Shown in pieces: positions 17,930 to 26,216 of a stretch of 52,525 nt of DNA. Within the stretch, counting starts at the first letter, position 1; each line of letters starts with the position of its first letter. Both the position numbers and the translations under genes were made by a program. Source of the DNA: Ga0077527 sp038144955 (lineage in GTDB: Bacteria; Pseudomonadota; Gammaproteobacteria; Burkholderiales; SG8-41); contig JAYQOT010000010.1 of NCBI GenBank assembly GCA_038144955.1, positions 1 to 52,525 of the forward strand. The letters run 5' to 3'. Under the pieces are notes generated by a model that saw only the letters and a program-made list of their open reading frames with translations, was not told the DNA's origin and searched no databases.

Positions 17930-19357
17930 ATGATCCGCCGAACCAAGGTCGTGGCCACGCTGGGGCCGGCATCGAATGATGCGAAAACGCTGGGGCGGAT
18001 GATTGCCGCCGGGCTCGACGTGGTGCGCATCAATTTTTCGCACGGCACCCCTGACGAACACCGCGCCCGCGTCAATCTGGTGCGCTCACTGGCGCGCAAG
18101 GCCGGTCGCGCGGTCGGCGTGCTGGTCGACCTGCAGGGCCCGAAAATCCGCATCGGCAAATTCAAGGACAACAAGATCACGCTGGCGCAGGGCGCGAAGT
18201 TCGTGCTCGATGCCGAGTGCAAGCTCGGTAACCAGGACATGGTCGGACTGGATTACAAGAACCTGCCCAATGATGTGCGTCCCGGCGACACGCTGCTGCT
18301 CGATGACGGGCGCATCGTGCTCGGTGTGGCTTCGGTGCGCGGCGCGCGCATCACCACGGTCGTCGAGCAGGGCGGCCCGCTGTCGAACAACAAGGGCATC
18401 AACCGCAAGGGTGGCGGTCTCACCGCGCCGGCGCTGACCGAAAAGGACAAGCAGGACATCAAGCTCGCCGCCGAACTGAAGGCGGATTTCCTCGGCGTGT
18501 CGTTTCCGCGCTCGGGCGAAGACGTGCGCTGGGCGCGCGACCTGCTCAAGCGTGCCGGCGGGCACGGCCTGATCGTGTCGAAGATCGAGCGCGCCGAAGC
18601 GATTCCCGCACTCGAGGAAATCCTTGATGCCTCCGACGCCATCATGGTGGCGCGCGGTGACCTCGCGGTCGAAGTCGGCGACGCCGTGGTGCCGGCGCTG
18701 CAGAAAAAAATGATCCGCATGGCACGCGAGAAGCAGAAGCTGACCATCACCGCGACGCAGATGATGGAATCGATGATTTCCAGCCCGATCCCGACCCGCG
18801 CCGAGGTGTCCGACGTTGCCAACGCAGTGCTCGACGGCACCGATGCGGTGATGCTGTCGGCGGAAACCGCCGCCGGGCAGTATCCCGCCGAAACCATTGC
18901 CGCGATGGTGCGCGTCTGCATCGAGGCGGAAAAGGAAGACATGCCGTCCAACGACCGCCGGCGCGGCGGCGGCCAGGTCGATGTCGAGCAGGCGATAGCC
19001 CGCGCCACCGCATTCACTTCTTCCAACCTGCAGGTCAAGGCCATCGCCGCAATGACCCAGAGCGGACGCACCGCGCTGATGATGTCGCGGATGTCCACCG
19101 CAGTGCCGATTTACGCCATGAGTTCGGTGGTGGAGACGCGGCGGCGGGTGACCCTGTTCCGCGGCGTACATCCGGTGAAATTCCGGGGAGTGCGCAACCC
19201 TGAAAAAGCGCTGCTGCTGGCCGAAAAAGAACTGCTCAAGCGCGGTGCCGTGCAGCACGGCGACCTGATGGTGCTGACCATCGGTGAACCCTTCGGCCGC
19301 GCCGGCGGCACCAACACCATAAAAATCGTCAAGGTCGGCGAGCACCACAAATCCTAG
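17930..19357 (+). CDS. pyk: Pyruvate kinase
   Basis: A 475-residue enzyme that makes pyruvate and ATP from phosphoenolpyruvate. Seen are TKVVATLGPAS at the start, the barrel-core RINFSHG, the catalytic lysine and metal motif SKIERAEAIPALEEI, ARGDLAVE, TATQMMESM and the C-terminal allosteric domain. A good ribosome binding site (GGAGG, 8 bases before the ATG) is present. It follows pgk by 15 bases and is probably co-transcribed. Confidence 0.95.
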   Translation: MIRRTKVVATLGPASNDAKTLGRMIAAGLDVVRINFSHGTPDEHRARVNLVRSLARKAGRAVGVLVDLQGPKIRIGKFKDNKITLAQGAKFVLDAECKLGNQDMVGLDYKNLPNDVRPGDTLLLDDGRIVLGVASVRGARITTVVEQGGPLSNNKGINRKGGGLTAPALTEKDKQDIKLAAELKADFLGVSFPRSGEDVRWARDLLKRAGGHGLIVSKIERAEAIPALEEILDASDAIMVARGDLAVEVGDAVVPALQKKMIRMAREKQKLTITATQMMESMISSPIPTRAEVSDVANAVLDGTDAVMLSAETAAGQYPAETIAAMVRVCIEAEKEDMPSNDRRRGGGQVDVEQAIARATAFTSSNLQVKAIAAMTQSGRTALMMSRMSTAVPIYAMSSVVETRRRVTLFRGVHPVKFRGVRNPEKALLLAEKELLKRGAVQHGDLMVLTIGEPFGRAGGTNTIKIVKVGEHHKS

Positions 19358-19369
19358 AGGGGACGCGTG

Positions 19370-19375
19370 TAAAAT
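19370..19375 (+). promoter_or_regulatory. Candidate -10 box upstream of fba
   Basis: TAAAAT, preceded by GTG and followed by ACGGCC, lies 48 bases before the aldolase ATG. The same local pattern (TAAAAT or TATAAT followed by a CGGC/CCGC stretch) occurs before tkt and before the carboxyltransferase at 28053. No clear -35 box is seen. Confidence 0.3.
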
Positions 19376-19423
19376 ACGGCCCCACCAAACCACTTTTCAC
19401 AGACCCGTTCAGCAGGAGCATTC

Positions 19424-20458
19424 ATGTCAGCAAACGATCTCGCCGCCATTGCCAAAGCGATGGTTGCGCCCGGCAAGGGCATACTCGCCGCCGATGAGAG
19501 CACCGGCACCATCGGCAAGCGCTTCGACGGCATCAGCGTTGAAAACAATGAAGAAAACCGCCGCGCCTACCGCGACATGCTGTTCCTGACCCGTGGCCTG
19601 GGCGAGCACATCAGCGGCGTGATCCTGTATGACGAGACGCTGCGCCAGAAGTCGGCTGACGGCACCACGTTCGTCAATCTGCTGAACCAGAACCGCATCC
19701 TGCCCGGCATCAAGGTCGATGCCGGCGCCAAGCCGCTGGCTTTCTGCCCGGGCGAGACCGTAACCGAAGGCCTCGACAACCTGCCCAAGCGCTGCGCCGA
19801 ATACGTCAAGCTCGGCGCCAAGTTCGCCAAGTGGCGTGCAGTGATCGACATCGGTCGCGACATCCCCAGCGCCACCTGCATTGCCGCCAACGCCCATGCC
19901 CTGGCCCGTTATGCCGCGATCTGCCAGGAGGCCGGTCTGGTGCCCATCGTCGAGCCGGAAGTGCTGATGGACGGTGACCACACCATCGAACGCTGCGAGG
20001 AAGTCACCGAGTGGACCCTGAACGCGGTGTACGAAGCGCTCTACCTCAACCGCGTTGTGCTCGAGCATTCGGTGCTCAAGCCGTCGATGGTGATCTCCGG
20101 CAAGAAATGCGCAAAGCAGGCGCCGGTCGACGAAGTCGCCGCGCGTACCGTGCGCACGCTGAAGCGCACCGTGCCTGCCGCGGTGGCCGGCATCGTGTTC
20201 CTCTCCGGCGGCCAGAGCGACGAGGTCGCGACCGCGCACCTCAATTCGATGAACCAGCAGTTCAAGGACAACCTGCCGTGGCCGCTGTCGTTCTCCTACG
20301 GCCGCGCGCTGCAGCAGCCTGCGCTGAAAGCCTGGAAAGGTGCTGCCGGCAATGTCGCCGCCGCCCAGCTGGCGCTGGCGCACCGCTCGCGGATGAACGG
20401 TCTGGCCAGCCTCGGCCGCTACTCGGCTGAGCTCGAGCGCCAGGCCAAAGCCGCATAA
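19424..20458 (+). CDS. Fructose-bisphosphate aldolase, class I (Schiff-base type)
   Basis: A 344-residue aldolase of the eukaryote-like class I family, which splits fructose-1,6-bisphosphate through a lysine Schiff base. Family motifs are GKGILAADESTGTIGKRF (residues 18-34), KFAKWRAV (Lys137 region), VPIVEPEVLMDGDH (Glu177/Glu179) and the Schiff-base lysine in HSVLKPSMV (Lys219). The position after pyk is the usual place of the class II, zinc-dependent fba in Betaproteobacteria, so this looks like a non-homologous replacement in the same slot. A 66-bp gap with a candidate promoter separates it from pyk. Confidence 0.93.
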   Translation: MSANDLAAIAKAMVAPGKGILAADESTGTIGKRFDGISVENNEENRRAYRDMLFLTRGLGEHISGVILYDETLRQKSADGTTFVNLLNQNRILPGIKVDAGAKPLAFCPGETVTEGLDNLPKRCAEYVKLGAKFAKWRAVIDIGRDIPSATCIAANAHALARYAAICQEAGLVPIVEPEVLMDGDHTIERCEEVTEWTLNAVYEALYLNRVVLEHSVLKPSMVISGKKCAKQAPVDEVAARTVRTLKRTVPAAVAGIVFLSGGQSDEVATAHLNSMNQQFKDNLPWPLSFSYGRALQQPALKAWKGAAGNVAAAQLALAHRSRMNGLASLGRYSAELERQAKAA

Positions 20459-20476
20459 AATTTACAATAAAAACAA

Positions 20477-20494
20477 TAACTTACAAATAAGTTA
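20477..20494. promoter_or_regulatory. AT-rich palindrome just upstream of the COG0523 GTPase
   Basis: A perfect inverted repeat TAACTTA-CAAA-TAAGTTA ends 12 bases before the GTG start of the GTPase gene. Its position and symmetry suit an operator for a dimeric repressor. COG0523 genes are often under zinc-uptake (Zur) control, but the half-site does not match the Zur consensus I know, so the regulator is unknown. A weak terminator for fba is an alternative. Confidence 0.35.
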
Positions 20495-20506
20495 GCGCTC
20501 ACACCA

Positions 20507-21604
20507 GTGGCCCGGCTGCCGGTTTCCATCATCACCGGGTTTCTGGGCAGCGGCAAAACCACGCTGCTCAACCGGCTGCTGCAGGACCCGGCAATGGCCG
20601 GCGCCGCGGTGATCATCAACGAGTTCGGCGAGATCGGACTCGACCACCTGCTGATCGCCACGCCCAACGAAAACACCGTGCTGCTGGCGAACGGATGCAT
20701 CTGCTGCACGGTACAGGGTGACCTCGTCAACACGCTGCGCGGCCTCGACAGGAAACGCTCGAAGGGCGATCTGCCGCCATTCGACCGCGTACTGATCGAA
20801 ACCACCGGGCTCGCCGATCCGGTGCCCATCGTGCAGACGGTGGTCACCGACGCCAAGCTGGCACCGCATTACGCGCTCGACAGCGTGGTGACACTGGTCG
20901 ATGCGGTCAACGGTGAAACCCAGCTCGACAACCAGCCTGAATCGGTCAAGCAGGCAGCGATTGCCGACCGGCTGCTGATCAGCAAGACCGATCTGGCGTC
21001 TGCTGACGCCGTGCAGGCACTGAGCGCACGGCTCGCCGGACTCAATCCCAACGCGGAAATCGTTACCGTCGCGCACGGCGCCGTCGCACCGGACCAACTG
21101 TTCGGTGCGGCCATCGACAGCCAGTCGCGCGCCGAAGATTTTTCGCGCTGGCTGCGCGCAGAGGCCTACGTGCGCAGCGAACCCAAATCCCCGGTGTTGC
21201 CCGGGGCCCGCCGTGGTGAACACGACGCGCGCATCCAGTCCCACAGCTTCGCCTTCGACGAACCGGTCACCACCGCGGGACTCTCCGCCTGGCTGACCGC
21301 ACTGGCATCGCTGCGCGGCGCCAGCCTGCTGCGGGTCAAGGGCCTGCTCAACGTCGAGGGTGTGCCGGTTGCAGTGCACGCAGTGCAGACGCTGATTCAC
21401 GAACCCGTAGAGCTGGAAGCGTGGCCCGACGACGATCGCCGTTCGCGGCTGGTGTTCATCGCGCGCGACATGGATCGCGACGCCATCGAAGCCACGCTCG
21501 AGATGCTGCGCTGGAAGTCCACATTGCCTTCATCCGCCGGCGTGAAACCGCTTGACCCGCAGGCCTACGCGCGCTTCGTCAAGGCGATGACCAAAGTGCA
21601 CTGA
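20507..21604 (+). CDS. COG0523 (CobW/P47K) G3E-family GTPase, putative metallochaperone
   Basis: A 365-residue SIMIBI-class GTPase. The P-loop GFLGSGKTT covers residues 11-19, the hallmark metal-binding CxCC is GCICC (Cys64, Cys66, Cys67), followed by IETTGLADP and the guanine-specificity motif SKTD. A CobW C-terminal domain starts near residue 240 (QSHSFAFDEPV). The family delivers metals, often zinc, to client proteins; the client is not evident here. The start is a GTG. An 18-bp palindrome lies just upstream and an intrinsic terminator just downstream, so it is probably a single-gene transcript. Confidence 0.9.
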   Translation: MARLPVSIITGFLGSGKTTLLNRLLQDPAMAGAAVIINEFGEIGLDHLLIATPNENTVLLANGCICCTVQGDLVNTLRGLDRKRSKGDLPPFDRVLIETTGLADPVPIVQTVVTDAKLAPHYALDSVVTLVDAVNGETQLDNQPESVKQAAIADRLLISKTDLASADAVQALSARLAGLNPNAEIVTVAHGAVAPDQLFGAAIDSQSRAEDFSRWLRAEAYVRSEPKSPVLPGARRGEHDARIQSHSFAFDEPVTTAGLSAWLTALASLRGASLLRVKGLLNVEGVPVAVHAVQTLIHEPVELEAWPDDDRRSRLVFIARDMDRDAIEATLEMLRWKSTLPSSAGVKPLDPQAYARFVKAMTKVH

Positions 21605-21680
21605 AATCCAGCGCACTCATACACATCATTTACCGTGCGTTTTCTTGACATTCAGAGGGTGATTATTTAGTTTCAGTCTG

Positions 21681-21703
21681 CTGCAAACGCTTGCAGGTTT
21701 TTT
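21681..21703 (+). terminator. Intrinsic terminator after the COG0523 GTPase
   Basis: A 6-bp stem CTGCAA / TTGCAG with a 4-base ACGC loop is followed by G and six T. This is the best rho-independent terminator in the window and lies 76 bases after the GTPase stop and before the amidohydrolase. Confidence 0.65.
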
Positions 21704-21761
21704 ACACGCAGAACAACGGTGCCGCGACAGCCAAGCACCGTTTCCCGGAGGAAATTTCCGC

Positions 21762-23111
21762 ATGTTCGATTTCAAAGTTCCCGAGCCCAAGGGCCCGGTA
21801 CGCGTACTCAAGGGCGGCCAGCTGATCGACGGCAACGGCGGCAAACCGGTCAAGGATCCGGTGATCGTGCTCGAAGGCCGCCGCATCAAGCAGGTCGGCA
21901 CCAAGGGCAAGGTGAAGATTCCGCCCAAGGCCGAAATTATCGACTGCGGCTCGGCGACGCTGATGCCCGGCCTGATGGACGTGCATCTGCACACGATGAT
22001 GTTCAACTGCCTGACCTTCCACAATTACCGCGTCGCACAGTGGGAAATCACCCCGGAACTGCAGCAGATGTACGGCCTGTTCCATGCCCAGCTGTGTTTC
22101 GACATGGGTTTCACCACGCTGCGCGACCTCGGTCTCAATTCCGGCGCCGGACTGCTCACCGCGCACCTGTGCGCGGTGCGTGACTCGATCAACGCCGGCA
22201 TCCTCGAAGGCCCGCGCATGTTCATCGGCGGCTTCACCACCATCACCGGTTCGCACCTCGACCTGATCCAGCCGCGCGCGGCGAAGCGTTACGGCTTCCA
22301 GACCGCCGACGGCCCGTGGGAATTGCGCAAGCTGGCGCGCACCAACCTGCTGGCGGGCTGCGACATCGTCAAGACCTGCGCCACCGGCGGCGGCGGTACC
22401 GACAAGGAAGAACCCGATATCCGCAACATGACGCAGGAGGAAATCAACGCCATCGTCGACGAGGCGCATGCCTTCCACAAGCCTGCGGCGGTGCACTGCT
22501 TCACGCCCAACGGCCATCGCATGGCGCTGGAAGCGGGCGCGGATACCATCGAGCACATGGTGTTCCACGACGACGAAGTGATCGACATGATCGCCGAGTC
22601 GAACGCCTGGATGACGCCGACGCTGCTGCATCGCACCGACATGGCCATCCAGACGCGTCTGGACCAGGGCACCTCGCAGTTCGTGATCAACAAGATGAAG
22701 GCGCTGCAGCCGTACTGCTTCGAGACCTTCCAGAAGATGCACAAGGCCGGCGTCAAGATCGCCCTCGGCACCGACATGGGCTTCGATCCGGAGATGGGCA
22801 CCAACGCCCGCGAGATGGAAATCTACGTCAATCTCGGCATGAAGCCGATGGAAGCGATCATGAGCGCGACGAAGAATGCCGCGCACGCGATCAAGATGGA
22901 AAAAGATCTCGGCACCGTCGAAGCCGGCAAGCTCGCCGACATCATCGCGGTCAAGGGTGATCCGCTGAAGGACATCCGCGTGTTCCAGGAAAAGAAAAAC
23001 ATCCAGCTGGTGATGAAGGAAGGCCGCGTCTACGCCGACCGCCGCCCCGGCCACGACAAGAACGTGGTCAGCGTCAATCCCGGCGACTGGAAAATCATCG
23101 ACTACTTGTAG
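21762..23111 (+). CDS. Imidazolonepropionase/prolidase-like amidohydrolase (COG1228)
   Basis: A 449-residue metal-dependent hydrolase. The HxH motif is in MDVHLHT (about residue 70), a probable carboxylated Lys in DIVKTCATGG, metal His residues in AVHCF and IEHMVFHD, and the catalytic Asp in LGTDMG. The C-terminal GTVEAGKLADIIAVKGDPL is typical of the family. No signal peptide is seen, so it is cytoplasmic. Relatives act on cyclic amides, ureas or Xaa-Pro peptides; the substrate cannot be told. A strong ribosome binding site (GGAGG) precedes the ATG. It is followed by a cupin and two TTT binding proteins, which suggests import and breakdown of an organic acid or amide (inference). Confidence 0.88.
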   Translation: MFDFKVPEPKGPVRVLKGGQLIDGNGGKPVKDPVIVLEGRRIKQVGTKGKVKIPPKAEIIDCGSATLMPGLMDVHLHTMMFNCLTFHNYRVAQWEITPELQQMYGLFHAQLCFDMGFTTLRDLGLNSGAGLLTAHLCAVRDSINAGILEGPRMFIGGFTTITGSHLDLIQPRAAKRYGFQTADGPWELRKLARTNLLAGCDIVKTCATGGGGTDKEEPDIRNMTQEEINAIVDEAHAFHKPAAVHCFTPNGHRMALEAGADTIEHMVFHDDEVIDMIAESNAWMTPTLLHRTDMAIQTRLDQGTSQFVINKMKALQPYCFETFQKMHKAGVKIALGTDMGFDPEMGTNAREMEIYVNLGMKPMEAIMSATKNAAHAIKMEKDLGTVEAGKLADIIAVKGDPLKDIRVFQEKKNIQLVMKEGRVYADRRPGHDKNVVSVNPGDWKIIDYL

Positions 23112-23133
23112 AACGAATTAACGGAGAACCGAA

Positions 23134-23640
23134 ATGGCAGCACCAAAAAAAGCATCCAAAAAAACCAAGACCGTGGGCGCAGTGCGCGCCGGCAACGGCA
23201 AATACCACTTCCGCATGGACAAGCTGAAGAAGGTCCCCGCGGGTACCGGCTATTCGACGTCGCACGGTGGCGTGGTCGAAGGCGCGCGCATCCTCGTCGG
23301 CTACATCCACAAGCCGCGCGGCACCGGCTCGCGCATGCATCGCCACAACAACGAGCAGCTGAACTACGTGCTGCGCGGCACGCTGGTCGGCTCGGTCAAC
23401 GGCAAGAAAGTCGTCGCACCTGCCGGCACGCTGATCTACATCCCGGCCAAGGCTCCGCATAACCTGGTGGCGTCGGCCAAGGACAAGGACGTGATCTTCC
23501 TCGCCATCAAGGACCTCTCGCAGGGCATCATCGGCATGGCGGTGGACGGCACCATGACCGGACCGCACTACGAAAAAGGGTTCGGCCCCAAGGCGCGCAA
23601 GGCCGCCAAAAAGAAGACCGCACGCCGCGCCGCGCGCTGA
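23134..23640 (+). CDS. Single-domain cupin with lysine/arginine-rich tails
   Basis: A 168-residue protein. The cupin core covers about residues 40-140, with metal-ligand His residues in MHRHNNEQLNYVLRG and PHNLV. The N-terminus (MAAPKKASKKTKTV) and C-terminus (RKAAKKKTARRAAR) are strongly basic and probably disordered, unlike usual small cupins. It starts 22 bases after the amidohydrolase, so the two are likely co-transcribed. The core suggests a small-molecule-binding or dioxygenase-like role; the tails could bind nucleic acid or another polyanion (inference). Confidence 0.82.
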   Translation: MAAPKKASKKTKTVGAVRAGNGKYHFRMDKLKKVPAGTGYSTSHGGVVEGARILVGYIHKPRGTGSRMHRHNNEQLNYVLRGTLVGSVNGKKVVAPAGTLIYIPAKAPHNLVASAKDKDVIFLAIKDLSQGIIGMAVDGTMTGPHYEKGFGPKARKAAKKKTARRAAR

Positions 23641-23647
23641 CCCGCTG

Positions 23648-23708
23648 GCGCCGTTTTGCCACGGCGCTATACTGCTGCGACAGTGCGCACCGACGCAGGC
23701 CGGTGCGC
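23648..23708. terminator. Two consecutive GC-rich hairpins after the cupin gene
   Basis: Stem 1 is GCGCCGT / ACGGCGC (23648-23667, 6-base loop) and stem 2 is GCGCACCG / CGGTGCGC (23685-23708, 8-base loop). They lie directly after the cupin stop and before an AT-rich stretch that may hold the promoter of the next gene. No T-run follows either one, so they may act as a rho-dependent or mRNA 3'-end structure. Confidence 0.4.
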
Positions 23709-23796
23709 CATGGCGCCGCCCGTACCACTAAAAATATCAATTAAAACAATAATTTAGCGGCGTTTACCCCCTCACGGCCTGCAGGGGAGGATGGTC

Positions 23797-24759
23797 ATGG
23801 GTAAGCGCTGGTTGCTGTGCTTTGCGGCTGCTGCTGCGCTGGTGTCGTTCACCGCGTACGCACAGAACTATCCGAGCAAGCCGATCCGTTTCATCGTCGG
23901 GTTTCCGCCCGGCGGCACCAACGACATCGTCGCGCGCATCTTCGCGCCCAAACTCGCGGAAGGGCTCGGCCAGCAGGTGGTGGTCGACAACCGCGGCGGC
24001 GCCAATACCGCGATCGCGTCCGAGTTGTTCGTGCGCACGCCGCCCGACGGCTACACCATCATGCTCAACGGGCCCGGCCATTCGACCAACCCGTCGCTGA
24101 TCAAGCTCAACTTCGATTCGATCAACGACTTCACCTTTGTCACGCTGGTCGCCGAATCGCAGAACATGCTGGTCACGCATCCTTCGCTGCCGGTGAAAAG
24201 CGTCAAGGAGCTGATCGCGTTTTCGAAAAAGCGCCCCGGCGAAATCAACTACGGCTCGTCCGGAATCGGCACCACGGTCCACCTGTCAGCTGAGCTGTTC
24301 AAGTACATGACCGGGGTGAAGTGGGTGCATGTGGCCTACAAGGGCGGCGGCCCCGGGCTGACCGGGCTGCTCTCCGGCGAGGTGTCGCTGTATTTCGGCA
24401 ACGTGCCCACCGTGATCAACCAGGTGCGCCGCGGCAAGCTGCGCGCACTCGCCGTCACCGGGCCGAAGCCCTCGAGTGCAGCACCGGAAATCCCGACCGT
24501 CGCGCAGAGCGGCGTGCCCGGCTACGAAGTGACTTCGTGGTACGGCCTGTCGCTGCCGGCGAAAACGCCGCAGCCCATCGTCGACCGCATGAGCAAGGAG
24601 GCGGTAAGCGCACTGAACGATCCGGGTCTGCGCAAACGGCTGACCGAGCTCGGCGCCGAGGCGGTGGGCAATTCGCCGGACGAGTACGCCGCCTTCATCC
24701 GCAGGGAAATCGACAAGTGGGCGAAAGTCATCAAGGCCGCCGGCATCAAGGCACAGTAA
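23797..24759 (+). CDS. TTT-family (Bug) periplasmic substrate-binding protein 1
   Basis: A 320-residue exported binding protein of the tripartite tricarboxylate transporter family. The ATG at 23797 is chosen over the one at 23791 because GGGGAGG then has a proper 6-base spacing. A signal peptide ends near TAYAQ, followed by NYPSKPIRFIVGFPPGGTND, the family start of the mature protein. Later landmarks are VVDNRGG, PDGYTIM and VHVAYKGGGPGL. It is followed after 28 bases by a second member. No TctA/TctB membrane subunits are encoded nearby. Confidence 0.92.
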   Translation: MGKRWLLCFAAAAALVSFTAYAQNYPSKPIRFIVGFPPGGTNDIVARIFAPKLAEGLGQQVVVDNRGGANTAIASELFVRTPPDGYTIMLNGPGHSTNPSLIKLNFDSINDFTFVTLVAESQNMLVTHPSLPVKSVKELIAFSKKRPGEINYGSSGIGTTVHLSAELFKYMTGVKWVHVAYKGGGPGLTGLLSGEVSLYFGNVPTVINQVRRGKLRALAVTGPKPSSAAPEIPTVAQSGVPGYEVTSWYGLSLPAKTPQPIVDRMSKEAVSALNDPGLRKRLTELGAEAVGNSPDEYAAFIRREIDKWAKVIKAAGIKAQ

Positions 24760-24787
24760 AACGCAGTCCAACCCAGGGAGAATCACC

Positions 24788-25759
24788 GTGAGAACCGTGT
24801 TGCTGTCATCCGCCGTGCTGGCTCTGGCCGGCGCGTTTGTTGTGCAAAGCGCGCAGGCGCAGAACTATCCGCAGCGGCCCATCCGCATCATCGTCGCCTA
24901 CACGCCGGCAGGCACCACCGACATCCTCGCCCGCGCCGTGGGCCAGAAAATGACCGAGACCTGGGGCCAGCCGGTGATCGTCGACAACCGCCCCGGCGCC
25001 AACGGCAACATCGGCACCGAACTCACCGCCAACGCCACGCCCGACGGCTACACCATCGTCATGGCCACAGCCGCCACCCACAGCATCAACAACACGCTGT
25101 ATCCGAAACTGAAATGGGATGCGGTGCGGGACTTCGCGCCGATCAGCCTCGTCGCCCGCGTGCCCAACGTGCTGACCGTCAACAACTCGTTGCCGGCGAA
25201 AAGCGTCGCCGAGCTGGTCGCCTGGGGCAAGGCCAATCCCGGCAAGCTCAACCACGGTTCGCCGGGGCTGGGCAGCACCGGCCACCTTTCCGCCGAGCTG
25301 TTCAAGACCGCAGCCGGGATTCAGATGACGCACATACCCTACAAGGGCAGCGCGCCGACGCTGGCCGATCTCGTCGCCGGACAGATCCAGGTCGTCATCG
25401 ATAACCTGCCGCCGTACCTGCCGCACATCCAGTCAGGCAAGATCCGCGGCCTCGCGGTGACCACCGCGGCGCGCAGCGCTGCTGCGCCCAACCTGCCGAC
25501 CATCCAGGAATCCGGCGTCAAGGGTTATGAAGCCGGCTCGTGGTTTGGTCTTGCTGCGCCCAGGGGCGTGCCGGCCGCCATCATCAGCAAGCTGTCGGTC
25601 GAGACCGACCGCATCCTCAAGCTGCCCGATATCAGGGAACGCCTCACCGGACTTGGCGCCGAGCCGGTGGGTGGCAAGCCCGAGGACTTCGCCGCGTTCA
25701 TCCGCAGCGAACAGGCGAAGTGGAAAAAAGTGATTACGCAGGCCAACATCAGGCTGTAA
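24788..25759 (+). CDS. TTT-family (Bug) periplasmic substrate-binding protein 2
   Basis: A 323-residue paralogue of the preceding gene, with GTG start and a GGGAG ribosome binding site. The signal peptide ends at AQAQ; the mature part begins NYPQRPIRIIVAYTPAGTTD and contains VIVDNRPGANGN, PDGYTIV and MTHIPYKGSAPTL. The ligand is likely a carboxylate. It differs from its neighbour in most positions, so this is an old duplication or two separate acquisitions. Only seven bases separate its stop from the left inverted repeat of the following insert. Confidence 0.92.
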   Translation: MRTVLLSSAVLALAGAFVVQSAQAQNYPQRPIRIIVAYTPAGTTDILARAVGQKMTETWGQPVIVDNRPGANGNIGTELTANATPDGYTIVMATAATHSINNTLYPKLKWDAVRDFAPISLVARVPNVLTVNNSLPAKSVAELVAWGKANPGKLNHGSPGLGSTGHLSAELFKTAAGIQMTHIPYKGSAPTLADLVAGQIQVVIDNLPPYLPHIQSGKIRGLAVTTAARSAAAPNLPTIQESGVKGYEAGSWFGLAAPRGVPAAIISKLSVETDRILKLPDIRERLTGLGAEPVGGKPEDFAAFIRSEQAKWKKVITQANIRL

Positions 25760-25766
25760 GAAGCGA

Positions 25767-25801
25767 ATTAACAAGATGGGCAGGATAAACAAGATAAAAC
25801 C
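25767..25801 (+). repeat. Left inverted repeat flanking the GxxExxY gene
   Basis: This 35-base stretch is the imperfect reverse complement of 26217-26251: 29 of 35 positions match by my hand alignment, including blocks GGTTTTATC and ATCCTG read on the minus strand. It ends at the first base before the TTG start codon of the enclosed gene. Confidence 0.75.
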
Positions 25802-26197
25802 TTGAATAATCTCGAAGAAAATCGGCAGCATGTCGAAATTACCGAAGCAATCATTGGCTGCGCTTTTGAGGTCATCAAGGAACTAGGAACGGGATTTCTG
25901 GAATCGGTTTACGAGAAGGCCTTGTTGCTTGCCTTGCGTCAGAAAGGACTGTCAGCAACTGCACAGCAACCTCTGAATGTTTCATTCAGGGGCGAGAATG
26001 TCGGCGAGTTTTATGCAGATATATTGGTTGAACAAAAGGTGCTGGTTGAACTGAAGGCGGTTAAAACCCTTGCGTCGGAGCACCAAGCTCAAGTGATCAA
26101 CTATCTGCAAGCGAGCGGCATGGAGGTCGGGCTTTTGATCAACTTCGGCAATCCCAGACTCGAGATCAAACGCTGTTATAGAGGCAAGACAAATTAA
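25802..26197 (+). CDS. GxxExxY family protein (PDDEXK_3, nuclease-like)
   Basis: A 131-residue protein carrying the family motif GFLESVY (Gly31, Glu34, Tyr37) and a putative PD-(D/E)xK core: Asp73 in YADILV, Glu83 and Lys85 in VELKAV. The fold family includes nucleases, but no activity is established for GxxExxY proteins. It starts at a TTG. It is AT-richer than its neighbours and sits between 35-base inverted repeats, so it appears to be an inserted cassette that split a binding-protein gene from an acyl-CoA dehydrogenase gene. Probably mobile or formerly mobile (inference). Confidence 0.85.
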   Translation: MNNLEENRQHVEITEAIIGCAFEVIKELGTGFLESVYEKALLLALRQKGLSATAQQPLNVSFRGENVGEFYADILVEQKVLVELKAVKTLASEHQAQVINYLQASGMEVGLLINFGNPRLEIKRCYRGKTN

Positions 26198-26216
26198 CGA
26201 ATTTGCGCTTTTATCG

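Noticed and set aside
21645..21673. TTGACA followed after 17 bases by TAGTTT as a promoter for the amidohydrolase
   Set aside because: The -35 hexamer is perfect but the -10 matches only three of six, and the implied start lies right at the 5' arm of a good intrinsic terminator (21681-21703), which would stop the transcript at once.
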